A DNA stretch of 64,000 bases, taken from NCBI RefSeq assembly GCF_000306115.2, contig NZ_AKWX02000023.1, positions 1-64,000 of the forward strand. Direction: 5' to 3'. Below are positions 45,569-54,671 of this stretch, piece after piece; the stretch's first letter is position 1; the number at the start of each line of letters is the position of its first letter. The DNA is from Leptospira wolffii serovar Khorat str. Khorat-H2. Lineage in GTDB: Bacteria > Spirochaetota > Leptospiria > Leptospirales > Leptospiraceae. Under the pieces are notes generated by a model that did no database searches, was not told where the DNA came from, and saw only the letters and a list, made by a program, of their open reading frames with translations. The position numbers were made by a program, and so were the translations under genes.

Positions 45569-46297
45569 TTATTTGATATTATCGCGAAAAGAGATCCATT
45601 CTTTCGGGAGTCGATTCGAAAAATCGGTATTTCGATGGGCCTCGTAAAATTCCTTCTCTCCTAAATCCAGAAAGGTCCCCGGAAAAACTTTGCCTCCTAA
45701 TCTTCCTTTTGCCGCCAATTCTCGAAAGGTATCCGATAGATCGTAGTATTTGTCGGGAGAAATTGAGGACAGACAAGAAGCTTTCATCCAAGAAAGTCCC
45801 AAATAAAAATATCCGCCTTTCTCGAAACTTACTTTGCCTTCCGAAAGCGAAAGACCCGTGTAGGATTGTGTAGGATCGGATTCTGCCAGAAAAAGGATGC
45901 AGTCGAAATTCCCTTTTTCCTCTTCGTTCGGCCAAGGAGAGAAAGACGGGGCCGCGAAGAATAGAAAGTCCGGATTGATCACCAGGAAATCGTCCTTTAG
46001 ATTCCAATATCTATGGATACCGGTACGGATTCCCCCTCCGGTTCCTAGTATGTCCGGCTTTTCCTCCGAGATATCCAGTTTGAATTCGGAGAACCCTCGT
46101 AATTCTTCGCGGATCTTGTCTCCCAAATAATGGACGTTTACGACGGCTTCTTTTATTCCCCAATATTTTCCCCAAAATAAGGAGTAGTAAATAAGAGGTA
46201 TATTATATACTTTTAATAGCGGTTTGGGTAGGTTTTTCGTTAATTCCTTCATGCGGGTGCCGAATCCCGCTCCAGGAAAGAATGCCCTTCGGACCAA
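45569..46297 (-). CDS. murU: N-acetylmuramate 1-phosphate uridylyltransferase-like nucleotidyltransferase
   Basis: The 242-residue protein is a sugar nucleotidyltransferase: FFPGAGFGTRMKELTKNLPK, GTGGGIRTGI, and VINPDFLFF in the family order. Placed 2 bases after an AmgK-like kinase, it fits MurU, which makes UDP-MurNAc from MurNAc-1-phosphate in peptidoglycan recycling. The start is TTG at 46297 with GAGGA 7 bases before it. A related mannose or glucose nucleotidyltransferase remains possible on sequence alone. Confidence 0.78.
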   Translation of the reverse strand: MVRRAFFPGAGFGTRMKELTKNLPKPLLKVYNIPLIYYSLFWGKYWGIKEAVVNVHYLGDKIREELRGFSEFKLDISEEKPDILGTGGGIRTGIHRYWNLKDDFLVINPDFLFFAAPSFSPWPNEEEKGNFDCILFLAESDPTQSYTGLSLSEGKVSFEKGGYFYLGLSWMKASCLSSISPDKYYDLSDTFRELAAKGRLGGKVFPGTFLDLGEKEFYEAHRNTDFSNRLPKEWISFRDNIK

Positions 46298-46299
46298 AG

Positions 46300-47295
46300 T
46301 TAAATCCTCGATCCGGATCTAAAGGATTCGCTCGCCAAAAGTTCCTTCTTGAGCAAATGAAAGAACAGAAAGAGTTGGTCCGGAAAAAGTCCTACTTGGA
46401 CGATCTCGAGTAGATTGTCCAAGCAATTCAGAATGCTCACCCTGTATTTATCCTGTTTCTTATCAGCAACTAACATAAAATAGGATCCGAGAGCCTTATA
46501 GGATCTTTGTAAACATTGCAGATAATAGCATTCCTTCGGTTTAGGATATTGTGCGGTCGTGGACTTTAGAAACAAAAGGAAAAGCCCTTGGCGCATCGCG
46601 AAAGGAATCGGTCTGTAAGCGTCGTAAAGAAGGCTTGCTAAGTCGTAGAACGGCGTACCCATTCTGGCATCCTGGAAATCTATGAGGGTTAGCTTTCCTT
46701 CGGGAGACAACATGATATTGCGAGCGTGAAAATCCCTATGGCAGAATACCTTCTCCTTGTATTCGGAAAGAAAACCGGAGGCCTCTTCCAGGAAGAATTT
46801 TACCTCCGGTCTTAGTCTAGTCTTAATTCCGAACATTTCGGAGAATCTTTCGAAGGAGGAATAGGTAAATTGATTCTCGAAGTTTAATTTTTCGTAATCG
46901 AACTCCCTTCCCGAAACGGGCGGCTCAGGCCTTAGCTTTTGCAAGGAAATCAGTAATTGTATGGCTTGAACCAGCAGGTCCCTGTAAGTCGCGTCGTCCG
47001 TAACCGAGCTTAGATCCGAATCGCCCTCGTCCGAGAGTAGGATCAATTTGTTGAGTACATCGGTTCGAAAGATTTTGGGAACATGGAAGCCGTGGTGTTC
47101 CAGGAAGCTTCCGATTTCGATGAAGTCGTGTTGGAAGACCCCGTCCTTGCACAGGATTTTGGTATCTCCGTCCGGATAGGTCACTCTGTAATATCTTCTG
47201 GCGGAGGCTTCGGGAGTGAGTAAGTCCACCTTGTCCGGAAATTTACCGTCTTGGATCAGAAAGCGAAGATCTATTTCTCCTAGTACTTCGTTCAT
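46300..47295 (-). CDS. amgK: AmgK-like anomeric sugar kinase (aminoglycoside phosphotransferase fold)
   Basis: The 331-residue protein has the aminoglycoside phosphotransferase fold: ASARRYYRVTYPDGDTKIL at the N-terminus, FCHRDFHARNIML as the catalytic loop, and LIDFQDARMGTPFYDLASLL as the metal motif. With murU directly downstream it matches AmgK, which phosphorylates MurNAc or GlcNAc at the anomeric carbon. This would give fosfomycin-independent re-use of wall sugars. It follows a sensor kinase by 12 bases. Confidence 0.82.
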   Translation of the reverse strand: MNEVLGEIDLRFLIQDGKFPDKVDLLTPEASARRYYRVTYPDGDTKILCKDGVFQHDFIEIGSFLEHHGFHVPKIFRTDVLNKLILLSDEGDSDLSSVTDDATYRDLLVQAIQLLISLQKLRPEPPVSGREFDYEKLNFENQFTYSSFERFSEMFGIKTRLRPEVKFFLEEASGFLSEYKEKVFCHRDFHARNIMLSPEGKLTLIDFQDARMGTPFYDLASLLYDAYRPIPFAMRQGLFLLFLKSTTAQYPKPKECYYLQCLQRSYKALGSYFMLVADKKQDKYRVSILNCLDNLLEIVQVGLFPDQLFLFFHLLKKELLASESFRSGSRI

Positions 47296-47307
47296 AGCCT
47301 CTTTCGG

Positions 47308-48825
47308 CTAGTTCTGCAATTTGTCAGGAAAGACCAAGCGGAATTCGGCGCCTTTTTCGGGTTCCGATTCGATTTCGATCCGGATCCCGAAGATATCGGC
47401 GATCTCCTTTGCGACAAACATTCCCAATCCCGTTCCTTGACCGGTCTTCTTGGTGGTGAAATAGGGTTGAAAAATCTTTCGCATGGTTTCCTGGCTCATG
47501 CCGACTCCGTTATCGCTGATCTTGACCATAGGATGACGGTTCTTTTCGATCACTGAAATTTCTATTCTTCCCTTATTCTCTGTAGCGTCGGCGGAATTTA
47601 GGAAAATATTGGAGAAGAGGAGGCTTAATTGATCCGAGTTGGAGTTCACGAGCATCTTCTCCGAAGATCTCTGGAAAACGATTTCACAATATTTTAAACG
47701 AGTGGTCTTACGAAATACTTCGATTACGGATTCCACGACTTCGTTCAGATCCAGCAGTTCTCGATCTCTCGCCAAGTCGCCCGGTTTTCCGAGTTGCAGT
47801 AGGTTGAATGTCAGGTTTTTCAGTTTTGTGATCTGATTCCAGGTCACCTGGATTGCCTTGTCTTTGATCGTCTCGTCCGCATCGGGCAATCTTGCGACTT
47901 CTATGAATCCCTGTACAGCGGTTAATGCGTTATTGATCTCGTGTCCGATACTGGACGCGATTGTGGTTAGAAAGGCTCTTCTTTCCGCGTCTATCAACTT
48001 TTCGGAAATGATGTTTTTCTGGGTGATATCCCTCGCGATTCCGGTGTAGTAAGTCTTACCGTTCAGCTCGTAACGGCAAACGGAGATGTCGAAATTGATT
48101 TTTTCCCCGGTTCTGCTGATCAATTCCGCGTTATGCAATCTTGCTATATTATGCCCGGTCCTGCGATTGATCAGATGTTGGATCCTTTCCAGGTAAGTTT
48201 TCCGATTTTCCTCCGAAATAAGAAGGGAAATTTTCTGCCCTATGATATCGCCTTCTTCGTAGCCGAAATTGCGTATCGTCGCTTCGTTGGCTCCGTGTAT
48301 CACAAGATCGTCGTCGAGAGTGATGACGCAATCGCCGGTGGTTTCCAGAATTAGACTATTGCGATAATTCAAATCCTTGGATTGTTGGGCTAGATGGGTT
48401 TTCTCCCTTACAGCCTTTAAGATCTTTTTGGATTTTCTATCCCTTTCCTCTTTTTCCCTTCTCGCGTTTTCCAATGCGGCAAGAATGTTTTGCCTACTTA
48501 CGGGTTTGTAAATATAATCGAAAACTCTGTTTCGAAGAGCCTCTTCGGCAGTATGCAATTGGGGATTTCCGGTAATTAAGATAACCGGAATATTAGAATT
48601 ATATTTTTTAATTTCTCTTGCGACTTCGATTCCGTCTTTTCCCGCCATGAGAATATCGGAGATGACGATATCTACCTGCTGGTCCCTTACGATCCGCATC
48701 GCGGAATCGAAATCCTCGGCTAGAAAAACGTGATAGCCTTCGCGGGAGATTACCCTTTCCAAGGCGGTACGTATCTCCGCCTCGTCGTCTATCACTAATA
48801 CGTTGGGATTCCCCCGAGTCGTCAT
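47308..48825 (-). CDS. Response regulator-PAS-histidine kinase hybrid
   Basis: The 505-residue protein has an N-terminal receiver domain (NVLVIDDEAEIRTALE, then DIVISDILMAGKDGIEVA with the phospho-acceptor Asp, and YIYKPVS). A coiled linker (about 120-160), a PAS domain (160-270) and a kinase core follow. The core shows SSIGHEINNALTAVQGFIEV with the His, SDNGVGMSQE and GTGLGMFVAKEIADI. It is cytoplasmic, with no membrane segment, and could be phosphorylated by the kinase encoded just upstream (22 bases away). amgK-murU follow in the same direction. Confidence 0.9.
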   Translation of the reverse strand: MTTRGNPNVLVIDDEAEIRTALERVISREGYHVFLAEDFDSAMRIVRDQQVDIVISDILMAGKDGIEVAREIKKYNSNIPVILITGNPQLHTAEEALRNRVFDYIYKPVSRQNILAALENARREKEERDRKSKKILKAVREKTHLAQQSKDLNYRNSLILETTGDCVITLDDDLVIHGANEATIRNFGYEEGDIIGQKISLLISEENRKTYLERIQHLINRRTGHNIARLHNAELISRTGEKINFDISVCRYELNGKTYYTGIARDITQKNIISEKLIDAERRAFLTTIASSIGHEINNALTAVQGFIEVARLPDADETIKDKAIQVTWNQITKLKNLTFNLLQLGKPGDLARDRELLDLNEVVESVIEVFRKTTRLKYCEIVFQRSSEKMLVNSNSDQLSLLFSNIFLNSADATENKGRIEISVIEKNRHPMVKISDNGVGMSQETMRKIFQPYFTTKKTGQGTGLGMFVAKEIADIFGIRIEIESEPEKGAEFRLVFPDKLQN

Positions 48826-48847
48826 TTAGCCCTGCGATAAAAATTCG

Positions 48848-48990
48848 TCATACCTTGCCTACTGGAACGCGAATCGTGACCTTGGTCCCTTGTCCGGGAT
48901 TGGACTCCAGATAAATGGAGCCTCCGTGATCGGTAATGATTCTTTGGGAGATGGTTAACCCTAGTCCGGTTCCTTGCTTCGTGTCGTGTA
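48848..48990 (-). pseudogene. Out-of-frame 3' end of the upstream sensor kinase
   Basis: In a frame different from that of the upstream kinase this stretch reads DTKQGTGLGLTISQRIIT, DHGGSIYLESNPGQGTKVTI and RVPVGKV, then TGA at 48848-48850. That is a normal G-box and end of a kinase ATPase domain. It is joined to the kinase by one extra base in the A5 run at 48998-49002. Confidence 0.75.
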
Positions 48991-51183
48991 GAGAGGTAAA
49001 AATGCCTTCTCCACGACCTCGGCGCTCATTCCTGGACCATTATCTTGAATGGTAAAACTTACCGTCTCTCCGTTCAAATATAATTCTTTTCTCGCCGAAA
49101 CTTGAATTAAAGGGGCGGCCGGCTTATGTTCCATTTCGGAAATCGCGTTAACGGCGTTCACGAGACAGTTGATGAGCACCTGCTCTATCTCCTGCCAGGC
49201 GACCAGAATCTGAGGCAGCTCCGGACTGGTAACGCGTTTCAATTCGATGCCGTTCTTCTTGCAACTTACCTCGATGAGTTCGCAGGCTCTGAGAAGAATG
49301 AAGTACGGCGAAACCAACTCCTTCTTCCTTGGGGCTCTTCTTCCCAGATCCAAAAGGCCCTTGATCAAATCTCGGATTCTTAGAGCGGCTCCCTCGATTC
49401 TTCTGTACACTTTTTTTCTTTCGTCCGCATCCTGATCTTCGTGTTCTATCAGATCTTCCAGATAGAGAAGGCTGGATTGTAGGGGGTTATTTACTTCGTG
49501 AGCGATCCCCGCTGCGATTTCTCCTATAGATGCGAATTTCGCCGTCTCGTACAATTGTCTATCCAATAATTTCGTTTGAGTGACGTCTGAGAATACGAGC
49601 ATCGCCGCGACGGGCAAATCCTGGTATTTTTTGAGAGGGAGGAATTTTATGGAAAAATAATTTTCTTCCTCCCCTAAGAGAGCCATGGAGAGATCGAAAT
49701 AAACCGCTCTTTGGATTTGGAGGCATTCTTCCAACTTGGCTCGGATTCCTTTTTCCTCCTCTTCCGAGAATAGTTTGGGGAAATCATCTCCTACATCTAC
49801 GTTTAAGAATTGGAATAGGAAGAATTTTAGGATCGGAGCCACTTCCAGAACTTTACCTTCAGGATCCAATATTACGATTCCGTTATTCATGGATGCGAAA
49901 AGATTCCGCAATTTTATTTCGGAAGCGCGTATGAGCTCTTCGTTCTTCTTTTGTTCCGTGATATCGAGTAGAAGTAGGATCGTTCCGATCCTGTTCCCGT
50001 AATCATCTTTTAAGGAAGAAGAAGCTAGAAGAAAAGGTACTTCTCGTCTGCCTCGAATCGTGATCCTGGTTTCCGCCCTGGAACCGAGAAGGATCATATC
50101 CATCGCTTCGGGTTCCAATTTGAGTAGATCTCTTACTTGGATTCCTAAGATTTCTTCCCTAGGAATTCCCAATAAGGTGCTTAAATTATTATTCGCGTAG
50201 GTAATAAAACCTTCGTCGTCCGTGGAAAGTAAGGGGACCTCCAAGGAATTCAATAAAGCTCCTTGGAATTGTAGTAACTTAGCCGTTTCTCTTTTTTGTT
50301 TTTCTATGCGTAGGTATTGCAAAGAGGAGAGAAGGTCCTCCACGATCTCGAAGTAAAGATAATTCTCGCCCGAATCAAAGGCCATATTCTCTTTGGATAT
50401 GATTTCGATTCCTCCGATGATCTTTCCTTCTTCTCTGATGATAAGGCTGAGAGAACGTCTAAAATCTTTTGTTAATAGGGTATCTTCCCACTCCGGATAG
50501 ATCCGCGTGCCGAATTCGTAGATATGGAATTGTTCCTTTCCGTCCAGCAATGTGGAGAAAGGTGAGGAATGCTTTCTTTCTTCCCAGGCAGACTCTAAAA
50601 TTTTTCTCCATTTGGAGTCCAGATCGGATTGGATGAGAATCTGATCCGAATCGTCCTCTCTTCTATGAAATCCCCATACCAAACTGTAGTGAGGATTCTC
50701 CTTTAAGGTATCGCAGATCTTCTGGAATAAGGTGGTTTCGGAACTCAGACGCAGAGATCTTAGATTCAATTTTAAGAGTCGAAGTGTTCTAAGGATGCTT
50801 TGTAGATAATAAAGTCTAAGCTCGATCTCTCTGATTTCTGATCTCTGATAGATATGAAAAATGAGCGGGGACTTGGGAGCGTCGGAAAAAACGTTGATCG
50901 TAAAATCGGCGAGTAGTTGAACTCCGTCCTTTTTCCTTAGGTTCCAGAGAAGGGAGATACCCAATTCTTCCGCACCATTTCCGTGGTTGCCGATACTATC
51001 CGGGCGGGAAAGAAGCTGGCTGAGTCCTAAGCCGGCTAATTCTTCCCTGGAATATCCTAGTATGCTTGCCGCTTTCGGATTGGATCCGAGTATACTATAG
51101 GTCCCGGGTTCCAGGATCAGGATTCCTTCCTGAGCGGGAAAGAAAGCCTTTTCAATCAGCTGAATGAGCTCCGAGTTATCCAT
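48961..51183 (-). CDS. Multi-PAS sensor histidine kinase, frameshifted near its end
   Basis: The readable frame gives 740 residues: a PAS (about 10-110), a GAF-like region (about 120-290), two further PAS domains (about 300-420 and 420-560), then a HisKA-type core. The core shows IGEIAAGIAHEVNNPLQSS with the phosphorylated His, an N box (LINCLVNAVNAI) and DNGPGMS. It then stops with KEPD before the GTGLGL box. Adding one base to the A5 run at 48998-49002 would give FFTSLHDTKQGTGLGL and a complete domain. This may be a true mutation, a phase-variable tract or an assembly error. As written it probably lacks full ATP binding. It heads the operon with the next kinase, amgK and murU. Confidence 0.85.
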   Translation of the reverse strand: MDNSELIQLIEKAFFPAQEGILILEPGTYSILGSNPKAASILGYSREELAGLGLSQLLSRPDSIGNHGNGAEELGISLLWNLRKKDGVQLLADFTINVFSDAPKSPLIFHIYQRSEIREIELRLYYLQSILRTLRLLKLNLRSLRLSSETTLFQKICDTLKENPHYSLVWGFHRREDDSDQILIQSDLDSKWRKILESAWEERKHSSPFSTLLDGKEQFHIYEFGTRIYPEWEDTLLTKDFRRSLSLIIREEGKIIGGIEIISKENMAFDSGENYLYFEIVEDLLSSLQYLRIEKQKRETAKLLQFQGALLNSLEVPLLSTDDEGFITYANNNLSTLLGIPREEILGIQVRDLLKLEPEAMDMILLGSRAETRITIRGRREVPFLLASSSLKDDYGNRIGTILLLLDITEQKKNEELIRASEIKLRNLFASMNNGIVILDPEGKVLEVAPILKFFLFQFLNVDVGDDFPKLFSEEEEKGIRAKLEECLQIQRAVYFDLSMALLGEEENYFSIKFLPLKKYQDLPVAAMLVFSDVTQTKLLDRQLYETAKFASIGEIAAGIAHEVNNPLQSSLLYLEDLIEHEDQDADERKKVYRRIEGAALRIRDLIKGLLDLGRRAPRKKELVSPYFILLRACELIEVSCKKNGIELKRVTSPELPQILVAWQEIEQVLINCLVNAVNAISEMEHKPAAPLIQVSARKELYLNGETVSFTIQDNGPGMSAEVVEKAFLPLYTTRSKEPD

Positions 51184-51275
51184 GGGATATTCTTACTATA
51201 TCGGATTTCCGCCCAAAGGAATTGATTTGGATTCCTTGCTATCTCTTGCCGGAACCGAAAACAATGCCTAAATAG

Positions 51276-52148
51276 ATGGAATTTATCTACGAACTGCTTC
51301 TGAATAATTACACCAAACAAAAAGTCAAGTTCATGGAGAAAGAATTAGGTTTCGAACCTCTTTATGTGGACTTAGGCGGACATAAAATATTCTATTTACG
51401 GCGCAGGGCTTCCGATTCTTCCGGCAAAACTTTCTTGTTCGTGCACGGACTCTTGGACTCCGCCACCGGTTTCCGCAAATTGGCTCCCTATTTGCGGAAG
51501 GATTATGACATTCTTGTTCCGGATATTCCGGGATTCGGCTGGAGTATACTACCGAAAGTGCGGTATCTCTACCAAGTCGACGTATTTGCGGAGTTGATTT
51601 ATAACTCTATCCGCAAATTGGATCTACGAAATTTCGTTATAGGCGGTCATTCTATGGGAGCCCTGATTGCAATGATGATCGCAATCAGAGATTCGACCAG
51701 GGAAGAAAGAATTAAAAAACTCCTCTTACTTGCTCCGGGGGGAATACCGCATCCTAAACGGGACGAAATGAGAGAGTTACTTTTTCCGAATAAACCGCAA
51801 GATATGGATAGGCTCTTCGCTTCTTTATATAAGGAGAATGTGCCGAAATTAGGTTGGCTCGCCAAGAAAGCGCTACTCAGCCAATGGAATAATTTACCGC
51901 ATCGATATCTGACCGAAAACACCCTGGAAAGAGAGAAGGAGATTTTTATAGGTTCTAAACTTTCCGCGGTAAAACAGAAGGCGTTGATTTTATCCGGGAC
52001 CGAAGATCCGATTACGGATCCTCCTATGGTTAGGAAATTGCACGGATATCTAAAGAATAGTAAACTAGTTTGGATCCAAGGAGCGAAACACGCTCTTCAT
52101 TTTGAGAGAGCTTCCGAAATCGGAAATCATATCAATAGCTGGTTGTAG
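51276..52148 (+). CDS. Alpha/beta hydrolase
   Basis: The 290-residue protein has the alpha/beta hydrolase fold: FLFVHGLLDSATGFRKLAPY (oxyanion region), GGHSMGALIAMMIAI with the nucleophile Ser, ILSGTEDPIT with the acid, and KHALHFERA with the His. It is probably an esterase or lipase-like enzyme. A short helical N-terminal part resembles membrane-associated members. It is divergent from the sensor kinase. Confidence 0.88.
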   Translation: MEFIYELLLNNYTKQKVKFMEKELGFEPLYVDLGGHKIFYLRRRASDSSGKTFLFVHGLLDSATGFRKLAPYLRKDYDILVPDIPGFGWSILPKVRYLYQVDVFAELIYNSIRKLDLRNFVIGGHSMGALIAMMIAIRDSTREERIKKLLLLAPGGIPHPKRDEMRELLFPNKPQDMDRLFASLYKENVPKLGWLAKKALLSQWNNLPHRYLTENTLEREKEIFIGSKLSAVKQKALILSGTEDPITDPPMVRKLHGYLKNSKLVWIQGAKHALHFERASEIGNHINSWL

Positions 52149-52228
52149 TCTGGAAATTAAAGTTTCCGAGGACTTCCGGAGAATACGACGAATGATTTCC
52201 CTTCGCATATTCGTTTCGGTCGAGTGAC

Positions 52229-52245
52229 GTGAAGCGGAGCTTCAC
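52229..52245 (+). terminator. Hairpin after the hydrolase gene
   Basis: GTGAAGC and GCTTCAC (52229-52235, 52239-52245) pair perfectly around GGA, followed by ATTATACTTATT. It could end the hydrolase transcript. Confidence 0.45.
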
Positions 52246-52394
52246 ATTATACTTATTCAAGCAGCGACAAGTTTCGGACAGAACGTTCCACATTTTTTGC
52301 AAAAATTTCGAATTTCTGAGACGACTAAGTCCGAATTGTCCGACTCGTGAATATACTTTATAAATTCACATAAAGTTAAGAGTCAGGCCATCCG

Positions 52395-53015
52395 ATGAGG
52401 CGAGAAACAAGAATTGCTATAGTGGAAAGCGATACGTCATTTGCGAAATCTTGCGTGGAATCATTACGAAGTATTGAGAACGTCTCGCGAACGGATGTGT
52501 TCTCATCCGTAGAATCTTTTTTCGAATCCGATCCGAATCGTTTCGATTTGGTTTTCTTGGACGCTCTTCCGTCCCAAAATTCGGGGATCGAATTTCTAAA
52601 GGAAGAAAAAGTTCAAGGAAAGAATACGAAGTATGTCGTTCTTTCCACGGTGGATTCCGACGAGACTCTCTACCAAGCCATACAGGCCGGAGCCGTAGGC
52701 TTCGTTTTAAAGAAGGATTTAGAGGATATCGCCGATGTGGCGACTACCGTTATGAGAGAAGGAGGGATATTATCCCAAGGTTTGGCGGCGCGCGTTATCT
52801 CCTTCTTTCACAAGCCTCCGAGGCAAGAACTGAATTCTCTCACTCCTAGAGAAAGGGAAATCCTGGAGCATATAGTTCGCGGAGCGAGAACTAAGCAAAT
52901 AGCGGGTTATTTCGGAACGAAAGAAGGAACGGTTCGGATTCAAATCAAAAGTATTTTCAAGAAAATGAAAGTGAACTCTAGAGTGGATCTAGTTCGCAAG
53001 TTTTCCCGTCCTTGA
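52395..53015 (+). CDS. NarL-family response regulator
   Basis: The 206-residue protein has a receiver domain (IAIVESDTSFAKSCVESL, FDLVFLDALPSQ with the phospho-Asp, and VVLSTVDSDE) and a LuxR-type HTH (SLTPREREILEHIVRGARTK, then VRIQIKSIFKKM). It is a two-component regulator whose kinase is not adjacent. It lacks a clear promoter but has a 246-base upstream gap. Confidence 0.92.
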   Translation: MRRETRIAIVESDTSFAKSCVESLRSIENVSRTDVFSSVESFFESDPNRFDLVFLDALPSQNSGIEFLKEEKVQGKNTKYVVLSTVDSDETLYQAIQAGAVGFVLKKDLEDIADVATTVMREGGILSQGLAARVISFFHKPPRQELNSLTPREREILEHIVRGARTKQIAGYFGTKEGTVRIQIKSIFKKMKVNSRVDLVRKFSRP

Positions 53016-53115
53016 TATAAAATAATCCCAAAGGTTTATTTTATATGTCGTCGTAAATATTACTATCTACTACATATTATAGGTAGTGGGCGAAAGCTAA
53101 GAAATAAATCTTAAG

Positions 53116-53135
53116 TCCCGATCGAATAATCGGGA
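53116..53135 (+). terminator. Hairpin after the NarL-type regulator
   Basis: TCCCGAT and ATCGGGA (53116-53122, 53129-53135) form a 7-base-pair stem with a CGAATA loop. The T tail is weak. Confidence 0.45.
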
Positions 53136-53165
53136 AACTTGCTTCCTTCCGTTTGTTATTAGTAT

Positions 53166-53819
53166 ATGGTATACGGCATGAAGGGGATACGAGAGACGGA
53201 ATGGTCGGAGGCCATCGCAAAGTTGGCCGTCGTTATCTCCACGTACAAACATGTGGGAAATACAGCGGACCAAGTCTTTCTCGCCTGCGAATCCTTATGG
53301 GCGGACTGGGACGGATTCGAACCTACAGGACCGGATTGGTTACAAGGATTCGAAGAATCCATGGACGAAGGCGAGATGAAATACGCTTCGGACGCTTTCG
53401 AAGACGTTCGGAGATTGCTTAAGGATAAATTCGAGAAAGTCAATCGGATGTTCGAATCCGAAGACGATTCCGTATTAGGCGCCCTGATTTTGGAATTAGC
53501 CGATGGCATCTACGCTTTGTTAGATGGACCGGAACCTCCGGAAACTACTTCCGAATCGGTGGTGATAGAGGCGGAGAAGTTATTGGAAATTCTTTTGGAA
53601 TCGAACGGCCTGCGATTTCCGGAGGACGAAAATCTTGTTTCGATCGATTTGGATCAAGTAGAGGATCCTGGTGAAAGGGAGATTCTAAGGGAATTGATCT
53701 CTTCTTTTATAGAAATCGGAGAATCCAACGAAAGCAAATACGGAGAATCCTTGTATCTTCTGATTTCCAGAATCTTTATCGTACATTGGAGCTTTTATAG
53801 GCTTCGTTTAGTTGCCTGA
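53166..53819 (+). CDS. Hypothetical acidic protein
   Basis: A 217-residue, strongly acidic, mostly helical protein with no signal or membrane segment. Nothing recognisable beyond paired helix-like blocks (ETEWSEAIAKLAVVI, EEILRELISSF-like repeats). A second ATG at 53178 is also possible and neither start has a good ribosome binding site. It overlaps the end of the convergent acyltransferase gene by 12 bases. Confidence 0.55.
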   Translation: MVYGMKGIRETEWSEAIAKLAVVISTYKHVGNTADQVFLACESLWADWDGFEPTGPDWLQGFEESMDEGEMKYASDAFEDVRRLLKDKFEKVNRMFESEDDSVLGALILELADGIYALLDGPEPPETTSESVVIEAEKLLEILLESNGLRFPEDENLVSIDLDQVEDPGEREILRELISSFIEIGESNESKYGESLYLLISRIFIVHWSFYRLRLVA

Positions 53820-54524
53820 GCGTTTCGATTTGGCTTCTTTCTCTTTTTGAATCTCTTCCCGTAAGTTTCGGGCCTCTTGCACACTTATTCCGGTTTGGAC
53901 TAACATAAAATTTTCTAAGGATGCAGTCCATTTTTGCAGATCGTCCGGGCCTTTTAACTTAGGGATAAAGAAAGGCTCCGAAATATAAAATCTAGCTTTT
54001 GAAAATGGTTTAGGGACTTTCGTTCTATCCCAGCTATGTACCTGCCAATAGCGATCGTATTTTGCATAATACGAGATTACCGGAAATCCGGTCAGAGAAG
54101 CCAATTGCACGATCCCGGGTTTTAATTCGTAAATCGGACCCGTAGGACCGTCGGGAGTAATCAGGCCTATGCTTCCTTTTTTGGAATCCTGTACTAGCGC
54201 TTTCAAAGCGGTGGAGCCGCCTTTCTTACTGGAACCTCTTTTGGGGCGCATTCCGAAATGGCTGATGACCCGAGTGGCCAACTCTCCGTCCTTGGATCGG
54301 GAGGCCATCGGTACGACTTCCAAATTGTATCGCTTTATGAAAAACTTATATGTAAAATGGATTACGTTGGGGATTTGATTGTGCCAGAGCGCCAATAGGA
54401 ACCCTTTTCCTTTTAGGAGTTGCTCTTCGGTGGATTTAGGAAGATCGATTTCTTCCCAGCGAACAGTTAGATAAATAATTCGCAGAATGAAAAAGGAAAT
54501 CCAGGCTGCGATTTTAACTTTCAC
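53808..54524 (-). CDS. DUF374 lysophospholipid acyltransferase-like protein
   Basis: The 238-residue protein fits the DUF374 family. It has ALWHNQIPNVIHFTY (in place of the HX4D motif), MASRSKDGELATRVISHFGM, and LITPDGPTGPIYELKPGIVQ. An N-terminal membrane segment (WISFFILRIIYL) is present. It probably transfers acyl chains during lipid A or lipoprotein synthesis. Start is GTG at 54524 with GGAGGAG upstream. Confidence 0.85.
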   Translation of the reverse strand: MKVKIAAWISFFILRIIYLTVRWEEIDLPKSTEEQLLKGKGFLLALWHNQIPNVIHFTYKFFIKRYNLEVVPMASRSKDGELATRVISHFGMRPKRGSSKKGGSTALKALVQDSKKGSIGLITPDGPTGPIYELKPGIVQLASLTGFPVISYYAKYDRYWQVHSWDRTKVPKPFSKARFYISEPFFIPKLKGPDDLQKWTASLENFMLVQTGISVQEARNLREEIQKEKEAKSKRSGN

Positions 54525-54602
54525 GCTTCTTCGCTCCTCCGTAAGAACGGTAGAAGAAAAAGCCGAAGTATCGATCCGAGCAATCGTAATGCCGGGCCGC
54601 CA

Positions 54603-54626
54603 AAACGGTTCCTGCTGGAACCGTTT
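54603..54626 (-). terminator. Terminator after the FAD oxidase gene
   Basis: AAACGGTTCC and GGAACCGTTT (54603-54612, 54617-54626) form a perfect 10-base-pair stem with a TGCT loop. Reading on the minus strand, GTTTTGG follows. It lies 46 bases past the stop of the ppk1-oxidase pair. Confidence 0.6.
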
Positions 54627-54671
54627 ACCGTGCGGGAAGGTATGGTCCGGGGTGCGTCCATCGCCTTTTTT

